This document shows positions 37,252 to 47,030 of a stretch of DNA of 64,000 nucleotides, one piece after another (the stretch's first letter is position 1; each line of letters opens with the position of its first letter). This DNA comes from Acidobacteria bacterium RIFCSPLOWO2_02_FULL_65_29 (GTDB lineage Bacteria; Acidobacteriota; Vicinamibacteria; Vicinamibacterales; CAVVIG01): the NCBI GenBank assembly GCA_001767435.1, contig MEKT01000191.1, positions 13,111 to 77,110 on the forward strand. The letters are read 5' to 3'. The position numbers and the translations under genes are program-made. The notes under the pieces were generated by a model. That model was not told where the DNA came from and ran no database searches. It worked only from the letters and a program-made list of their open reading frames with translations.

Positions 37252-37980
37252 CTACTGTAGGGTGAAATTCACCGTGACCGTCATGATGACGGGCACCGGC
37301 ACGCCGTTGAGCATCGTCGGGGTGAACGTCCACTGCTTGACCGCGTCGAGCGCAGCCGCGTCGAGCAGCGGAATCGATCGCAGCACCTTGGCTTCCTGCA
37401 CCTGGCCGTTGGGCCCGATGGTCGCCTCGATGATGACGATGCCCTGCACGCGGGCCGACTGCGCGATGGCCGGATAGACCGGCCTCACGTCCCTGATCTT
37501 CTGCGGGGCGCGTATCTGGCCGCCGACGCGCACCGGGGCCGGAGGCGGCGGGGGCGGAGGCGGGGGAGGCGCGGCTTCGAGCCCGCCCACGACGCCGCCG
37601 GTGACGCCGCCGATGATCCCGCCTTCGACGCCGCCCGAGTTGGCCAGGCCCGCTTCGATCCCCGTCTCGGGTCTGATTTCCGCGGGAGCCTCGACCGGCG
37701 CGGCGGTCGGGCTGACGTCCATCTTTGGCACCGGCGCCTGCGCCGCCGCCTGTGGGGGCGGCGGGGGCGGAGGCGGCGGGGGCGGAGGCGGCGGGGCCGC
37801 CACAAACGCCGACATCGAGTCCGGCACGCCGGGGAGCAACGGAGCCGCCATCAACGGGATGATGATGACTGCCAGGATCGTCCCCGTATGCGCCGCGATC
37901 GACAGCGGCACCGTGTACCAGCTCCGGCTGCCCACCTTCACCGACGGGTTGACGATGTCGACGAACAAATCACGTGGCAC
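37252..37980 (-). CDS. TonB-family energy transducer
   Basis: A 242-residue protein: N-terminal TM helix (about 25-50), a run of fifteen prolines (93-107) and other Pro-rich stretches that span the periplasm, and a C-terminal TonB domain (IRDVRPVYPAIAQSARVQG, AALDAVKQWTFTP). It opens the receptor plug using the ExbB-ExbD motor. The GTG at 37980 follows AGAGGAGAC. First gene of the operon. Confidence 0.93.
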   Translation of the reverse strand: MPRDLFVDIVNPSVKVGSRSWYTVPLSIAAHTGTILAVIIIPLMAAPLLPGVPDSMSAFVAAPPPPPPPPPPPPPPQAAAQAPVPKMDVSPTAAPVEAPAEIRPETGIEAGLANSGGVEGGIIGGVTGGVVGGLEAAPPPPPPPPPPAPVRVGGQIRAPQKIRDVRPVYPAIAQSARVQGIVIIEATIGPNGQVQEAKVLRSIPLLDAAALDAVKQWTFTPTMLNGVPVPVIMTVTVNFTLQ

Positions 37981-38195
37981 TGACGTCTCCTCTTCTGTCT
38001 GCTCTTCCCCGCGTGGAGTGCCGCCGGCTGGATCGGAGCCCGCTCGCAGATGGCCATATCTCGGCTCGCCTGCCGAAGGCGGCGATTATAGTAACTGGAA
38101 AAACCGCACGTCAACCAAAGTCTTTTGACGACGCGTGGGAGTCCCTCGCGGTCCCTCGCGGCTTGTTCTCCCGTTTAGACACCGGCCGGCGTCAA

Positions 38196-38220
38196 ATGGC
38201 CCGGCGCCACGCCGGGCCAT
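38196..38220 (-). terminator. Hairpin downstream of hppA
   Basis: ATGGCCCGGCG and CGCCGGGCCAT form a perfect 11-bp stem with loop CCA, 28 bases after the hppA stop. No U tract follows, so termination is uncertain. Confidence 0.5.
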
Positions 38221-38248
38221 ACCCTGGCCCGCGTAAGTCCTGCACCAG

Positions 38249-40756
<2,508 letters not shown>

Positions 40757-40768
40757 CACACCTCGCAA

Positions 40769-40890
40769 GCCGTGCTTGCACGGCCGAAACCATGTACGAA
40801 TGTGTCAACTGCCCCGTGCAAGCCCGGCTTAGGGCGCGGCCGCCTATGCGGCCGCGCCGCTCGTCTAGTAACGAAGCGAAGCTTCGTTAC
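40769..40890 (-). promoter_or_regulatory. hppA leader with three perfect hairpins
   Basis: In the expected hppA leader: GTAACGAAGC/GCTTCGTTAC (40868-40890, loop of 3), GGCGCGGCCGC/GCGGCCGCGCC (40833-40858, loop of 4) and GCCGTGC/GCACGGC (40769-40784, loop of 2). The last ends just before the GAGG ribosome site. It is a candidate cis-regulatory RNA, or a set of REP-like palindromes. Confidence 0.6.
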
Positions 40891-40912
40891 ACAAAACGTC
40901 GGATTATACCTG

Positions 40913-40918
40913 GAAGTC
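40913..40918 (-). promoter_or_regulatory. TATAAT -10 box for hppA
   Basis: Perfect TATAAT on the minus strand, 157 bases upstream of the hppA ATG and just before the first hairpin. The -35 region is weak. Confidence 0.5.
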
Positions 40919-41024
40919 GGCAGCGAAGCTTGGCCTCGACAGACAGCTGCTCAGGCTGACCGGGGCTCACCGACAGAACTTTGCTTCATGTCTCACGATC
41001 ATGGCCTGAGAAGAGGTTTAGCAG

Positions 41025-41630
41025 CTAGGGGCGGTCGTCCCCGGGCCCCGCCCGGAGCCGGGCCGGCATGCCCGATCCCCCGGTGAGAAAGATCCTGATG
41101 CCGTCCTCGACGCTCACGTCGGGAAACCACGCCCGATCGCGACGGCACACGACGATGTCGCCGAGGTAGAGATGGTTCGTCGGCACGTACACCGCCACCA
41201 TGGGTTCTGGACCGCTGCCGCGATCGACGGTGAATTCCTTCGTGAGGAAGCCGAGCGCATAGCCGCGCGTGTCTTCGACGAGCGCAACCCTCTTGAAGCC
41301 CGATGCATTGTCTGGTGAGAACGCGGCGACGAGCTCCTTCACCGGCGCGTAGATCGTGCGAAACACCGGAACACGCAGCAGGATACTTTCGCCGCGCTGC
41401 AGGACGCGCTTGCCGAGCACGTTGGTCGCGACCGCACCGACGAGCAGAATGCCGGCCGCCGTGGCCGCAATGCCCAAGCCGGGCACGTGGCGGCCCAACA
41501 CCCGCTCCGACATGGGCGTCGTGAGTCCGTCGACGACGCGAAACGTCCAGACGAAGGCCGCCACGCTGACGAAGAGCGGGACCGTGACGAAAAGACCAGC
41601 GATGAAACTCCGTCGGAGCCAGGGAAGCAT
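41025..41630 (-). CDS. DUF502 family inner-membrane protein
   Basis: A 201-residue protein with two TM segments (RSFIAGLFVTVPLFVSVAAFV and LGIAATAAGILLVGAVATNVLG), then the conserved DUF502 block (FRTIYAPVKELVAAF, YVPTNHLYLGDIVV). Family function is unknown; in plants related COV proteins affect vascular patterning. It stands alone on the minus strand with word arrays at its 5' side. Confidence 0.9.
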   Translation of the reverse strand: MLPWLRRSFIAGLFVTVPLFVSVAAFVWTFRVVDGLTTPMSERVLGRHVPGLGIAATAAGILLVGAVATNVLGKRVLQRGESILLRVPVFRTIYAPVKELVAAFSPDNASGFKRVALVEDTRGYALGFLTKEFTVDRGSGPEPMVAVYVPTNHLYLGDIVVCRRDRAWFPDVSVEDGIRIFLTGGSGMPARLRAGPGDDRP

Positions 41631-41632
41631 GA

Positions 41633-41668
41633 ATAGTCGTTAGTCGTTAGTCGATAGTCGTTAGTCGG
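41633..41668. repeat. TTAGTCGTTAGTCG word array
   Basis: Five units of tagtcgt or tcgatag next to the DUF502 start codon. It shares words with 35376-35402 and 35490-35525. Confidence 0.7.
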
Positions 41669-41703
41669 CGGTGATCAACGCCGAGTCCCGAGTCCCGGCG
41701 CGC

Positions 41704-42507
41704 TCATAACCTACCGGCGGCCACTCCGCCGGCGATCGCGAGGCCGGCGACGATGCGGTACCACGCATACGGCGCGAATCCCGACCGGCCCACGGAATTC
41801 AGAAACGGCTTCACGACGACGAGCGCCGCAAAGAAGGCCATCACGAACCCCACGGCAATCTCCAGCGCCTGCCCGGGGACCAGCGAGTGCCTGATGTCGA
41901 CGAGCTTGTAAACGAACGCCCCGACCATGGTCGGCATCGCGAGAAAGAACGAGAACTCGACAGCGGCGCGGCGATCGAGCCCCAGGAGCAGGCCCCCGAC
42001 GATGGTCGCGCCCGATCGCGAGACACCGGGAATCAACGCCATGGTCTGGAAAATCCCGACGCCGATCGCTCGGGCCACGGGAATGCGACCGGCTTCGCTC
42101 ACGATCGAGCGTACCCGGAAACGCTCGACGAGCAGCATCACGATGCCGCCAATGACGAACGCTGCCGCAATGACCTGCGGGTTCTGATGAAGCACGCCCT
42201 CGACGTAATCGGCCGCGAGGGCCCCGACCACCATGGCCGGAAGGAACCCCGCGACCACGATCAGCGCGAAGCGGCGCGCATCCGGACTGGACGGCAGGCC
42301 CCGCGCCACCTCCACGATCCGCGTTCGGTAGAGCCACATCACCGCCAGAATCGAGCCCAGCTGAATCATTTCGGTGAAGGCGCTGCCCGGATCGACGTAA
42401 CCCAGCAGCCGTTGGCCGACCAACAAATGGGCGGTCGAGGAAATCGGCAGAAACTCGGTCAACCCTTGAACAACGCCGAGGAGCGCCGCGTGCAGGACGG
42501 AAGACAT
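41704..42507 (-). CDS. uppP: Undecaprenyl-diphosphatase
   Basis: Recycles undecaprenyl pyrophosphate for peptidoglycan and other envelope polymers. The 267-residue BacA-type polytopic protein has both signatures: GVVQGLTEFLPISSTAHL near the N-terminus and IPGVSRSGATIVGGLLLG. Start at 42507 (MSSVLHAALLG); longer upstream frames run through secF and are not supported. It is 26 bases after secF, separated by AGCTGTCAGCTCAGCTG words. Confidence 0.95.
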   Translation of the reverse strand: MSSVLHAALLGVVQGLTEFLPISSTAHLLVGQRLLGYVDPGSAFTEMIQLGSILAVMWLYRTRIVEVARGLPSSPDARRFALIVVAGFLPAMVVGALAADYVEGVLHQNPQVIAAAFVIGGIVMLLVERFRVRSIVSEAGRIPVARAIGVGIFQTMALIPGVSRSGATIVGGLLLGLDRRAAVEFSFFLAMPTMVGAFVYKLVDIRHSLVPGQALEIAVGFVMAFFAALVVVKPFLNSVGRSGFAPYAWYRIVAGLAIAGGVAAGRL

Positions 42508-42533
42508 CAGCTGAGCTGACAGCTGATAGCCCT

Positions 42534-43532
42534 CTAGGACGCCTTGGCCTTGCGCTGAGGCTTCGATTTCCGTGTCGGCTGTTGCGGCGCGGCCGCCCCT
42601 TCCGAAACCGCGGCCGCCGGAGCTCGAGCCACCACCGTCGTGCCGCTCATCATGATCGCGAGCGACGGCGCGATGAACCACCCGGAATACGTCGTCGCGA
42701 GCGTGCCGACGAGCATCGTGAAGGCAAAACCCTTCAGAACGTCTCCCCCGAACAGGTAGAGCGCGAGCACGGCCATGAAGACCGTGCCCGACGTGATGAC
42801 CGTTCGCGCGAGCGTCTGGTTCAGGCTCGTATTGATCATGGTCTCGAGCGGCTCACGCTTCTTCGAACGCGCGTTTTCGCGGACACGGTCGAAGATGACG
42901 ATCATGTCGTTCATCGAATAGCCGACCATCGTCAGCATCGCGGCGATCACGTTCAGCGACATCTCGTAGTTGAACAGGACGAGACAGGAGAGCGTCACGA
43001 GCACGTCGTGGAACGTGGCCGCAATCGAGCCGAGGGCGAAGCTGACGCGGAACCGGAAGGCCATCCAGGCCGTGATGCCGATCATCGACAGCAGCGTCGC
43101 GGAGATCCCCCGGCGTCTCAGCTCGGCCCCAACGGTGGGACCGACGATTTCCGTGCTGACGTCGACGATCTTGGGCAGGCCGGCGGCCTGCAGCGCCTTG
43201 ATGACCTGATCGGCGCCTTCCGACAGACTCGAGCCCTGCTCGGTCAGATCGGTCTGAGGCAGCCGAATGAGCCACTGGTTGGCCGCCGCGTCGTCGAACC
43301 GTTGGACCTGCTCCTCGCCCGGAAGACTCTCGACAGCGCGGCGGACCTGGTCTTCGGACACCGAGCTCTCAAATCTGGCGATGACGATGGTCCCGCCCGA
43401 GAACTCGACGCCCAACGGAATGCCCTGGGTCGCCATCATGAAGATGCCGCCGGCGATGACGAGCGCCGACAGCGCCAGCGCGTGCCAGCGCCAACGGAGG
43501 AAGTTGAAGTGGGAGTCCTTGAAGATATGCAT
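42534..43532 (-). CDS. secF: Protein translocase subunit SecF
   Basis: Uses proton motive force with SecD to complete export through SecYEG. The 332-residue, six-TM RND-family protein carries GIPLGVEFSGGTIV in the N-terminal region and the YSMNDMIVIFDRVREN motif. A Lys/Arg-rich tail (RKSKPQRKAKAS) ends it. Directly follows secD. Confidence 0.96.
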   Translation of the reverse strand: MHIFKDSHFNFLRWRWHALALSALVIAGGIFMMATQGIPLGVEFSGGTIVIARFESSVSEDQVRRAVESLPGEEQVQRFDDAAANQWLIRLPQTDLTEQGSSLSEGADQVIKALQAAGLPKIVDVSTEIVGPTVGAELRRRGISATLLSMIGITAWMAFRFRVSFALGSIAATFHDVLVTLSCLVLFNYEMSLNVIAAMLTMVGYSMNDMIVIFDRVRENARSKKREPLETMINTSLNQTLARTVITSGTVFMAVLALYLFGGDVLKGFAFTMLVGTLATTYSGWFIAPSLAIMMSGTTVVARAPAAAVSEGAAAPQQPTRKSKPQRKAKAS

Positions 43533-45122
43533 CTAGATACTCAGCGTCGCCACCTGCGAGCGGCGCGCGAGCGCCATCTCGAAGAGCGTCTTCGACACGA
43601 AGGTCGACGTGAAGAGATTGGCTGCCAGGCCGACCGACAGCGTCACGGCGAACCCGCGAATCGGACCGGTGCCGAACTGAAACAGAAAGGCCGCCGCGAT
43701 GAAACCGGCCAGGTGGGTGTCGACGAGCGTCAAGAACACGCGGCTGAAGCCCGCGTTGATCGCCGAGCGGACGCCGCGTTGCGCGTCGAGCTCTTCCTTG
43801 ATCCGCTCGAAGATCAGCACGTTCGAATCGACGCCCAGGCCGATGGTCAGGATGAAGCCGGCGATCCCGGGGAGCGTCATCACGGCGCCGACGTACGCCA
43901 TGAGCCCCAGGAGGATGACGAGATTGAACACGAGCGCAATGACGGCGTTGACGCCGGACAGCCTGTAGTACGACAGCATGAAGAGGATAATCAGGACGAG
44001 GCCCACGAGCGACGCCAACACACCCGACCGGATGGAATCGGCGCCAAGGCTGGGCCCAATCGTGCGCTCTTCGAGGTAGGTCAGGTCCGCCGGCAGCGCG
44101 CCGGTGCGCAGGATGAGCGAGAGGTTCTGCACTTCCTCCGGTGTGAAGCTGCCAAAGATCTGCCCGTCGGTCGTGATGCGGCCGTCGATCCGGGGGGCCG
44201 ACTGCACGCGGCCGTCCAGCACGATCGCCAGCTGGCGGCCGATGTTGGCGCTCGTCACCGCGCCGAACTTCCTCCCACCTTCGGGATTGAGGGTGAAGCT
44301 CACGGCCGGCCGGTTGTTCTGATCGATCGAGGGCCGCGCGTTTCGCAGATCGCGGCCCGTGACTGCCGCCGCCTTTCGGAGCTGGTAGTACGCCGCCGGC
44401 TCGCCCGGCACGCCGCTCGTGCCAGGCACAATGTCCATCCCGGCCGGCACTTGCCCGTTGACGAGCATCTCCTCGCGCGTGGCGCCGACTCGTTCCACAA
44501 TCTTCAGCTCGAGGAAGCCCGTCGAGCCCATGATCTGTTTCGCCTTCGCGATGTCGGTGACGCCCGGCAGCTGCACCAGAATCTGGTCGCCGTTGGCCCC
44601 CTGCTGCGCGATCTGCGGCTCGGCGACGCCCAGCTCGTTGACGCGCCGCTCGAGGGTCTGCCGCGCCTGCACGACGGCGTCTTCGCGCAGCTGGATTTCG
44701 ATGTTCGGCTTCATCGTGAACGTGAAGGTCCCGTTCGCGCCGGGACTCCGGTTGAAGACCGCGTCGAGATCAACGGCCGCGTCGCGAAACGCGCCTTCCT
44801 GCCCGGCCGGCACACCCTCGACCCGGAACGCGGTCGGGCCGGTCGACGCGACGTTGGTGACCGGAATGTTCCGCTCGGTCAGCAGCTGGCGAAGCCGCTC
44901 CAGGTCCGACTCGGTTTCAGCCAGGAGCGCCTTGTCGGTCTGCACGCGGAGCACCAGGTGCACCCCGCCCTTGAGATCGAGGCCGAGCTTCAACGCTCGG
45001 CTCATGAGCCAGCTTGGCTGGGTCACGCCGAAGCGGGCCGCGACGATCGGGTACACGCCGACGGCGAAGAACACGAAGAAGACGGCAAGAATCGTGACGA
45101 CTTTCGAGTTGAGGTTTGACAT
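43533..45122 (-). CDS. secD: Protein translocase subunit SecD
   Basis: Partner of SecF in the Sec holotranslocon. The 529-residue protein has GLDLKGGVHLVLRV near its N-terminus, a large periplasmic P1 region, then the six-TM module with LPGIAGFILTIGLGVDSNVLIFERIKEE (the motif is split here only for description). The stop is adjacent to the secF ATG. yajC lies four bases upstream. Confidence 0.97.
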   Translation of the reverse strand: MSNLNSKVVTILAVFFVFFAVGVYPIVAARFGVTQPSWLMSRALKLGLDLKGGVHLVLRVQTDKALLAETESDLERLRQLLTERNIPVTNVASTGPTAFRVEGVPAGQEGAFRDAAVDLDAVFNRSPGANGTFTFTMKPNIEIQLREDAVVQARQTLERRVNELGVAEPQIAQQGANGDQILVQLPGVTDIAKAKQIMGSTGFLELKIVERVGATREEMLVNGQVPAGMDIVPGTSGVPGEPAAYYQLRKAAAVTGRDLRNARPSIDQNNRPAVSFTLNPEGGRKFGAVTSANIGRQLAIVLDGRVQSAPRIDGRITTDGQIFGSFTPEEVQNLSLILRTGALPADLTYLEERTIGPSLGADSIRSGVLASLVGLVLIILFMLSYYRLSGVNAVIALVFNLVILLGLMAYVGAVMTLPGIAGFILTIGLGVDSNVLIFERIKEELDAQRGVRSAINAGFSRVFLTLVDTHLAGFIAAAFLFQFGTGPIRGFAVTLSVGLAANLFTSTFVSKTLFEMALARRSQVATLSI

Positions 45123-45125
45123 GCA

Positions 45126-45464
45126 CTACTCGCCTTGCGGCTCGACCACGGGCGCCTGCCCCTGGTAGCCGCCAATCGATGCCCGCGCCACTTCAATCCG
45201 GATCTTGTCGGCAATCTGGAGCTGCACGCTCTGATCGCCCGTCCGTGTAATCTGCCCGTAGATGCCGCCGGTCGTAATCACCTTGTCGTTGACCTTCAAA
45301 CCGTCCAGAAACGTCTGCACCTTCTGCTGCTTCCGCTTCATCGGCAGCACGATGATGAAGTAGAAGATCGCAACCACGAGCGCGAGCGGCACGAACTGTA
45401 CCAGGAGGTTTTGGCCCTCCGGCGGCGCCGCCATCGCGAACACCAAGCCTCTAAGCATACTCAT
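45126..45464 (-). CDS. yajC: Sec translocon accessory protein YajC
   Basis: A 112-residue single-pass membrane protein of the SecDF-YajC complex. TM helix LVQFVPLALVVAIFYFIIVL is followed by PMKRKQQK and VNDKVITTGGIYGQI, both typical. Its ATG overlaps the tgt stop (ATGA), so translation is coupled. tgt-yajC-secD-secF is a widely conserved order. Confidence 0.96.
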   Translation of the reverse strand: MSMLRGLVFAMAAPPEGQNLLVQFVPLALVVAIFYFIIVLPMKRKQQKVQTFLDGLKVNDKVITTGGIYGQITRTGDQSVQLQIADKIRIEVARASIGGYQGQAPVVEPQGE

Positions 45465-46627
45465 GAATCATGCGGCTGGACAGACAGGCGATCGCGGAAC
45501 GTCCTACGGAAACTTTCCAACCGCCCGAACCTGATAGCCTCCCTGATACGCCGGATCGTGTCAAGGTAAAAGTGTAGATTATGCAACGTGTTAAGGGTGG
45601 CTGCGCTCATTTCGCGCGCGACGGACAGGTGGCGCAAATACGCCCGCGAGAACCTCCGGCAGGTGGAGCAGCGGCACGCTGGATCGGGCGGCGAGTCGTC
45701 TTCTGCGTAGCGCGCGTTCCTGATATTGAGCCGGCCCTGGCTCGTGAACAACTGACCATTGCGTGCGTTTCTCGTCGGGAGCACGCAGTCGAACAGATCG
45801 ATCCCCCGCGCCACCGACTCCACGAGATCCTCGGGCGTGCCGGTCCCCATCAGATACCGCGGCCGATCCGCGGGCAGCCATCTCGTCGCACGCGCGACGA
45901 TGTCGTACATGACGTCGATGGGCTCCCCGACGCTCAGTCCGCCAATCGCGAGCCCTTCGAAGCCGAGCGCCACCGTCGATTGCGCGCTTTCGTCCCGCAG
46001 CTCGGGAAACACGCCGCCCTGCACAATGCCAAACTGCGCCTGGCGAGCATTGCTCACCTGGACCCCGCCGACCGGCCCGGCGCGCAGCTCCAGCAGACGG
46101 TCGCGCGCGCGGCTCGCCCACCGAAGCGTGCGCGCCATCGACAGGCGCGCCTCTTCCTGACTCGACGGATGCGCCAAGCACTCGTCGAGCACCATCGCGA
46201 TGTCCGACCCCAGCTGCGCCTGAATGTCGGTGGTCCGTTCCGGCGTCAGCAGATGCGCTGAGCCGTCGACGTGCGACCGGAAATGGGCGCCCTCTTCGGC
46301 GATCGTCCGCCGCTCGGCCAGGCTGAAGATCTGAAAGCCGCCGCTGTCGGTCAGCATCGGCTTGGTCCAGCCGATGAAGCGGTGCAGCCCGCCGCGCCGC
46401 GCGATGAGATCGTCTCCAGGCCGCAAGAAGAGGTGATAGGTGTTGCTCAGCAGAATCTCGACGCCGAGATCCTCGAGATCGCGATGCGTCACGCCCTTCA
46501 CCGCGCCTTGCGTGCCGACAGGCATGAACGCCGGCGTCTCGACGTCGCCGTGCGCGGTCGTCATCACACCGCACCGGGCATCGCCGTCGGTGGCAGTCAG
46601 ACGGAAATCGAAGAGTGGTCCAGACAT
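45461..46627 (-). CDS. tgt: tRNA-guanine transglycosylase
   Basis: Replaces guanine-34 by preQ1 in GUN-anticodon tRNAs, the base-exchange step of queuosine synthesis. The 388-residue protein has LTDSGGFQIFSL (catalytic Asp region), GGLSVGEP, DLFDCVLPTRNARNG (nucleophile Asp) and the zinc site CRCSTCRRF...HNLHFY. The ATG at 46627 has no Shine-Dalgarno, and a -10-like box lies 11 bases upstream. Confidence 0.96.
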   Translation of the reverse strand: MSGPLFDFRLTATDGDARCGVMTTAHGDVETPAFMPVGTQGAVKGVTHRDLEDLGVEILLSNTYHLFLRPGDDLIARRGGLHRFIGWTKPMLTDSGGFQIFSLAERRTIAEEGAHFRSHVDGSAHLLTPERTTDIQAQLGSDIAMVLDECLAHPSSQEEARLSMARTLRWASRARDRLLELRAGPVGGVQVSNARQAQFGIVQGGVFPELRDESAQSTVALGFEGLAIGGLSVGEPIDVMYDIVARATRWLPADRPRYLMGTGTPEDLVESVARGIDLFDCVLPTRNARNGQLFTSQGRLNIRNARYAEDDSPPDPACRCSTCRRFSRAYLRHLSVAREMSAATLNTLHNLHFYLDTIRRIREAIRFGRLESFRRTFRDRLSVQPHDS

Positions 46628-46638
46628 GAAGGCACGAC

Positions 46639-46667
46639 AGTTTATTTGCGTTGTAAACTTTCGACAA
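46639..46667 (-). promoter_or_regulatory. Putative promoter of tgt-yajC-secDF-uppP
   Basis: On the minus strand TTGTCG (46667-46662) and TAAACT (46644-46639) with a 17-base spacer. The -10 is 11 bases before the tgt ATG, implying a very short leader. Confidence 0.5.
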
Positions 46668-46684
46668 ATAGACCACGTTTGTGC

Positions 46685-46712
46685 TTGACAATGATCTTTT
46701 TTCCACCATAAT
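46685..46712 (+). promoter_or_regulatory. Promoter of the small basic peptide unit
   Basis: Perfect TTGACA (46685-46690), 16-base spacer, CATAAT (46707-46712, 5 of 6). It is the strongest sigma-70-like promoter seen in the window. Expected start near 46719. Confidence 0.65.
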
Positions 46713-46902
46713 TCCTATATCTGGTATGAGGGTGGTGAACTAAGGCCATTCCTTGTGCACACGATCGAGCTGGTTCTCATCGGTAGTTCGCAGCGGAATG
46801 ACGCCGACGGGCTGGTGAGCGTGCCAGGCGGCAGCCACCACAGAGCTGGTCGCAAGCGTCGCCGCGGGCGCAAAACCCACACGAAGGGGGGGATAAGAGA
46901 CA

Positions 46903-46953
46903 ATGGCGAAGAAAGCCAAGGGCGGGAAGAAGAAGGCTGGCAAGAAACGTTAG
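46903..46953 (+). CDS. 16-residue Lys-rich basic peptide
   Basis: Encodes MAKKAKGGKKKAGKKR: nine lysines and one arginine in sixteen residues. The ATG follows an AAGGGGGG purine run by twelve bases. A promoter lies 190 bp upstream, and a terminator begins 18 bases after the stop. The sequence looks like a histone-H1 or ribosomal-protein tail and could bind nucleic acid. It is shorter than usual gene-finding cut-offs. Reality as a translated gene is plausible but unproven. Confidence 0.55.
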   Translation: MAKKAKGGKKKAGKKR

Positions 46954-46971
46954 GCCAACCTCCACCGTCAT

Positions 46972-47003
46972 AAAAAAAGGGGGCGACCGCCGCCCCCTTT
47001 TTT
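46972..47003. terminator. Bidirectional rho-independent terminator
   Basis: A7 then GGGGGCG (46979-46985), loop ACCGC, CGCCCCC (46991-46997) and T6. It works on both strands: for the basic-peptide transcript and for the HEAT-cyclophilin gene ending at 47031. Confidence 0.92.
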
Positions 47004-47030
47004 GATCCCTTCTGTAATTCCAAACTCTTC

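Larger units (their letters stand above)
46719..47003 (+). ncRNA. Candidate structured ~285-nt transcript with small ORF
   Basis: Bounded by a near-consensus promoter and a strong terminator. The 5' end (GGGTGG then GGCC, 46731-46749) can pair with GGCC then CCACC (46953-46966), closing the molecule. CATTCC and GGAATG within it can form an internal hairpin. It does not resemble RNase P, SRP RNA or tmRNA by eye. It may instead be the long leader of the peptide at 46903. Confidence 0.4.

Noticed and set aside
46740-46943. Minus-strand 67-residue frame opposite the basic peptide
   Set aside because: No Shine-Dalgarno and no promoter on that strand. The plus strand has promoter, leader and terminator in order.
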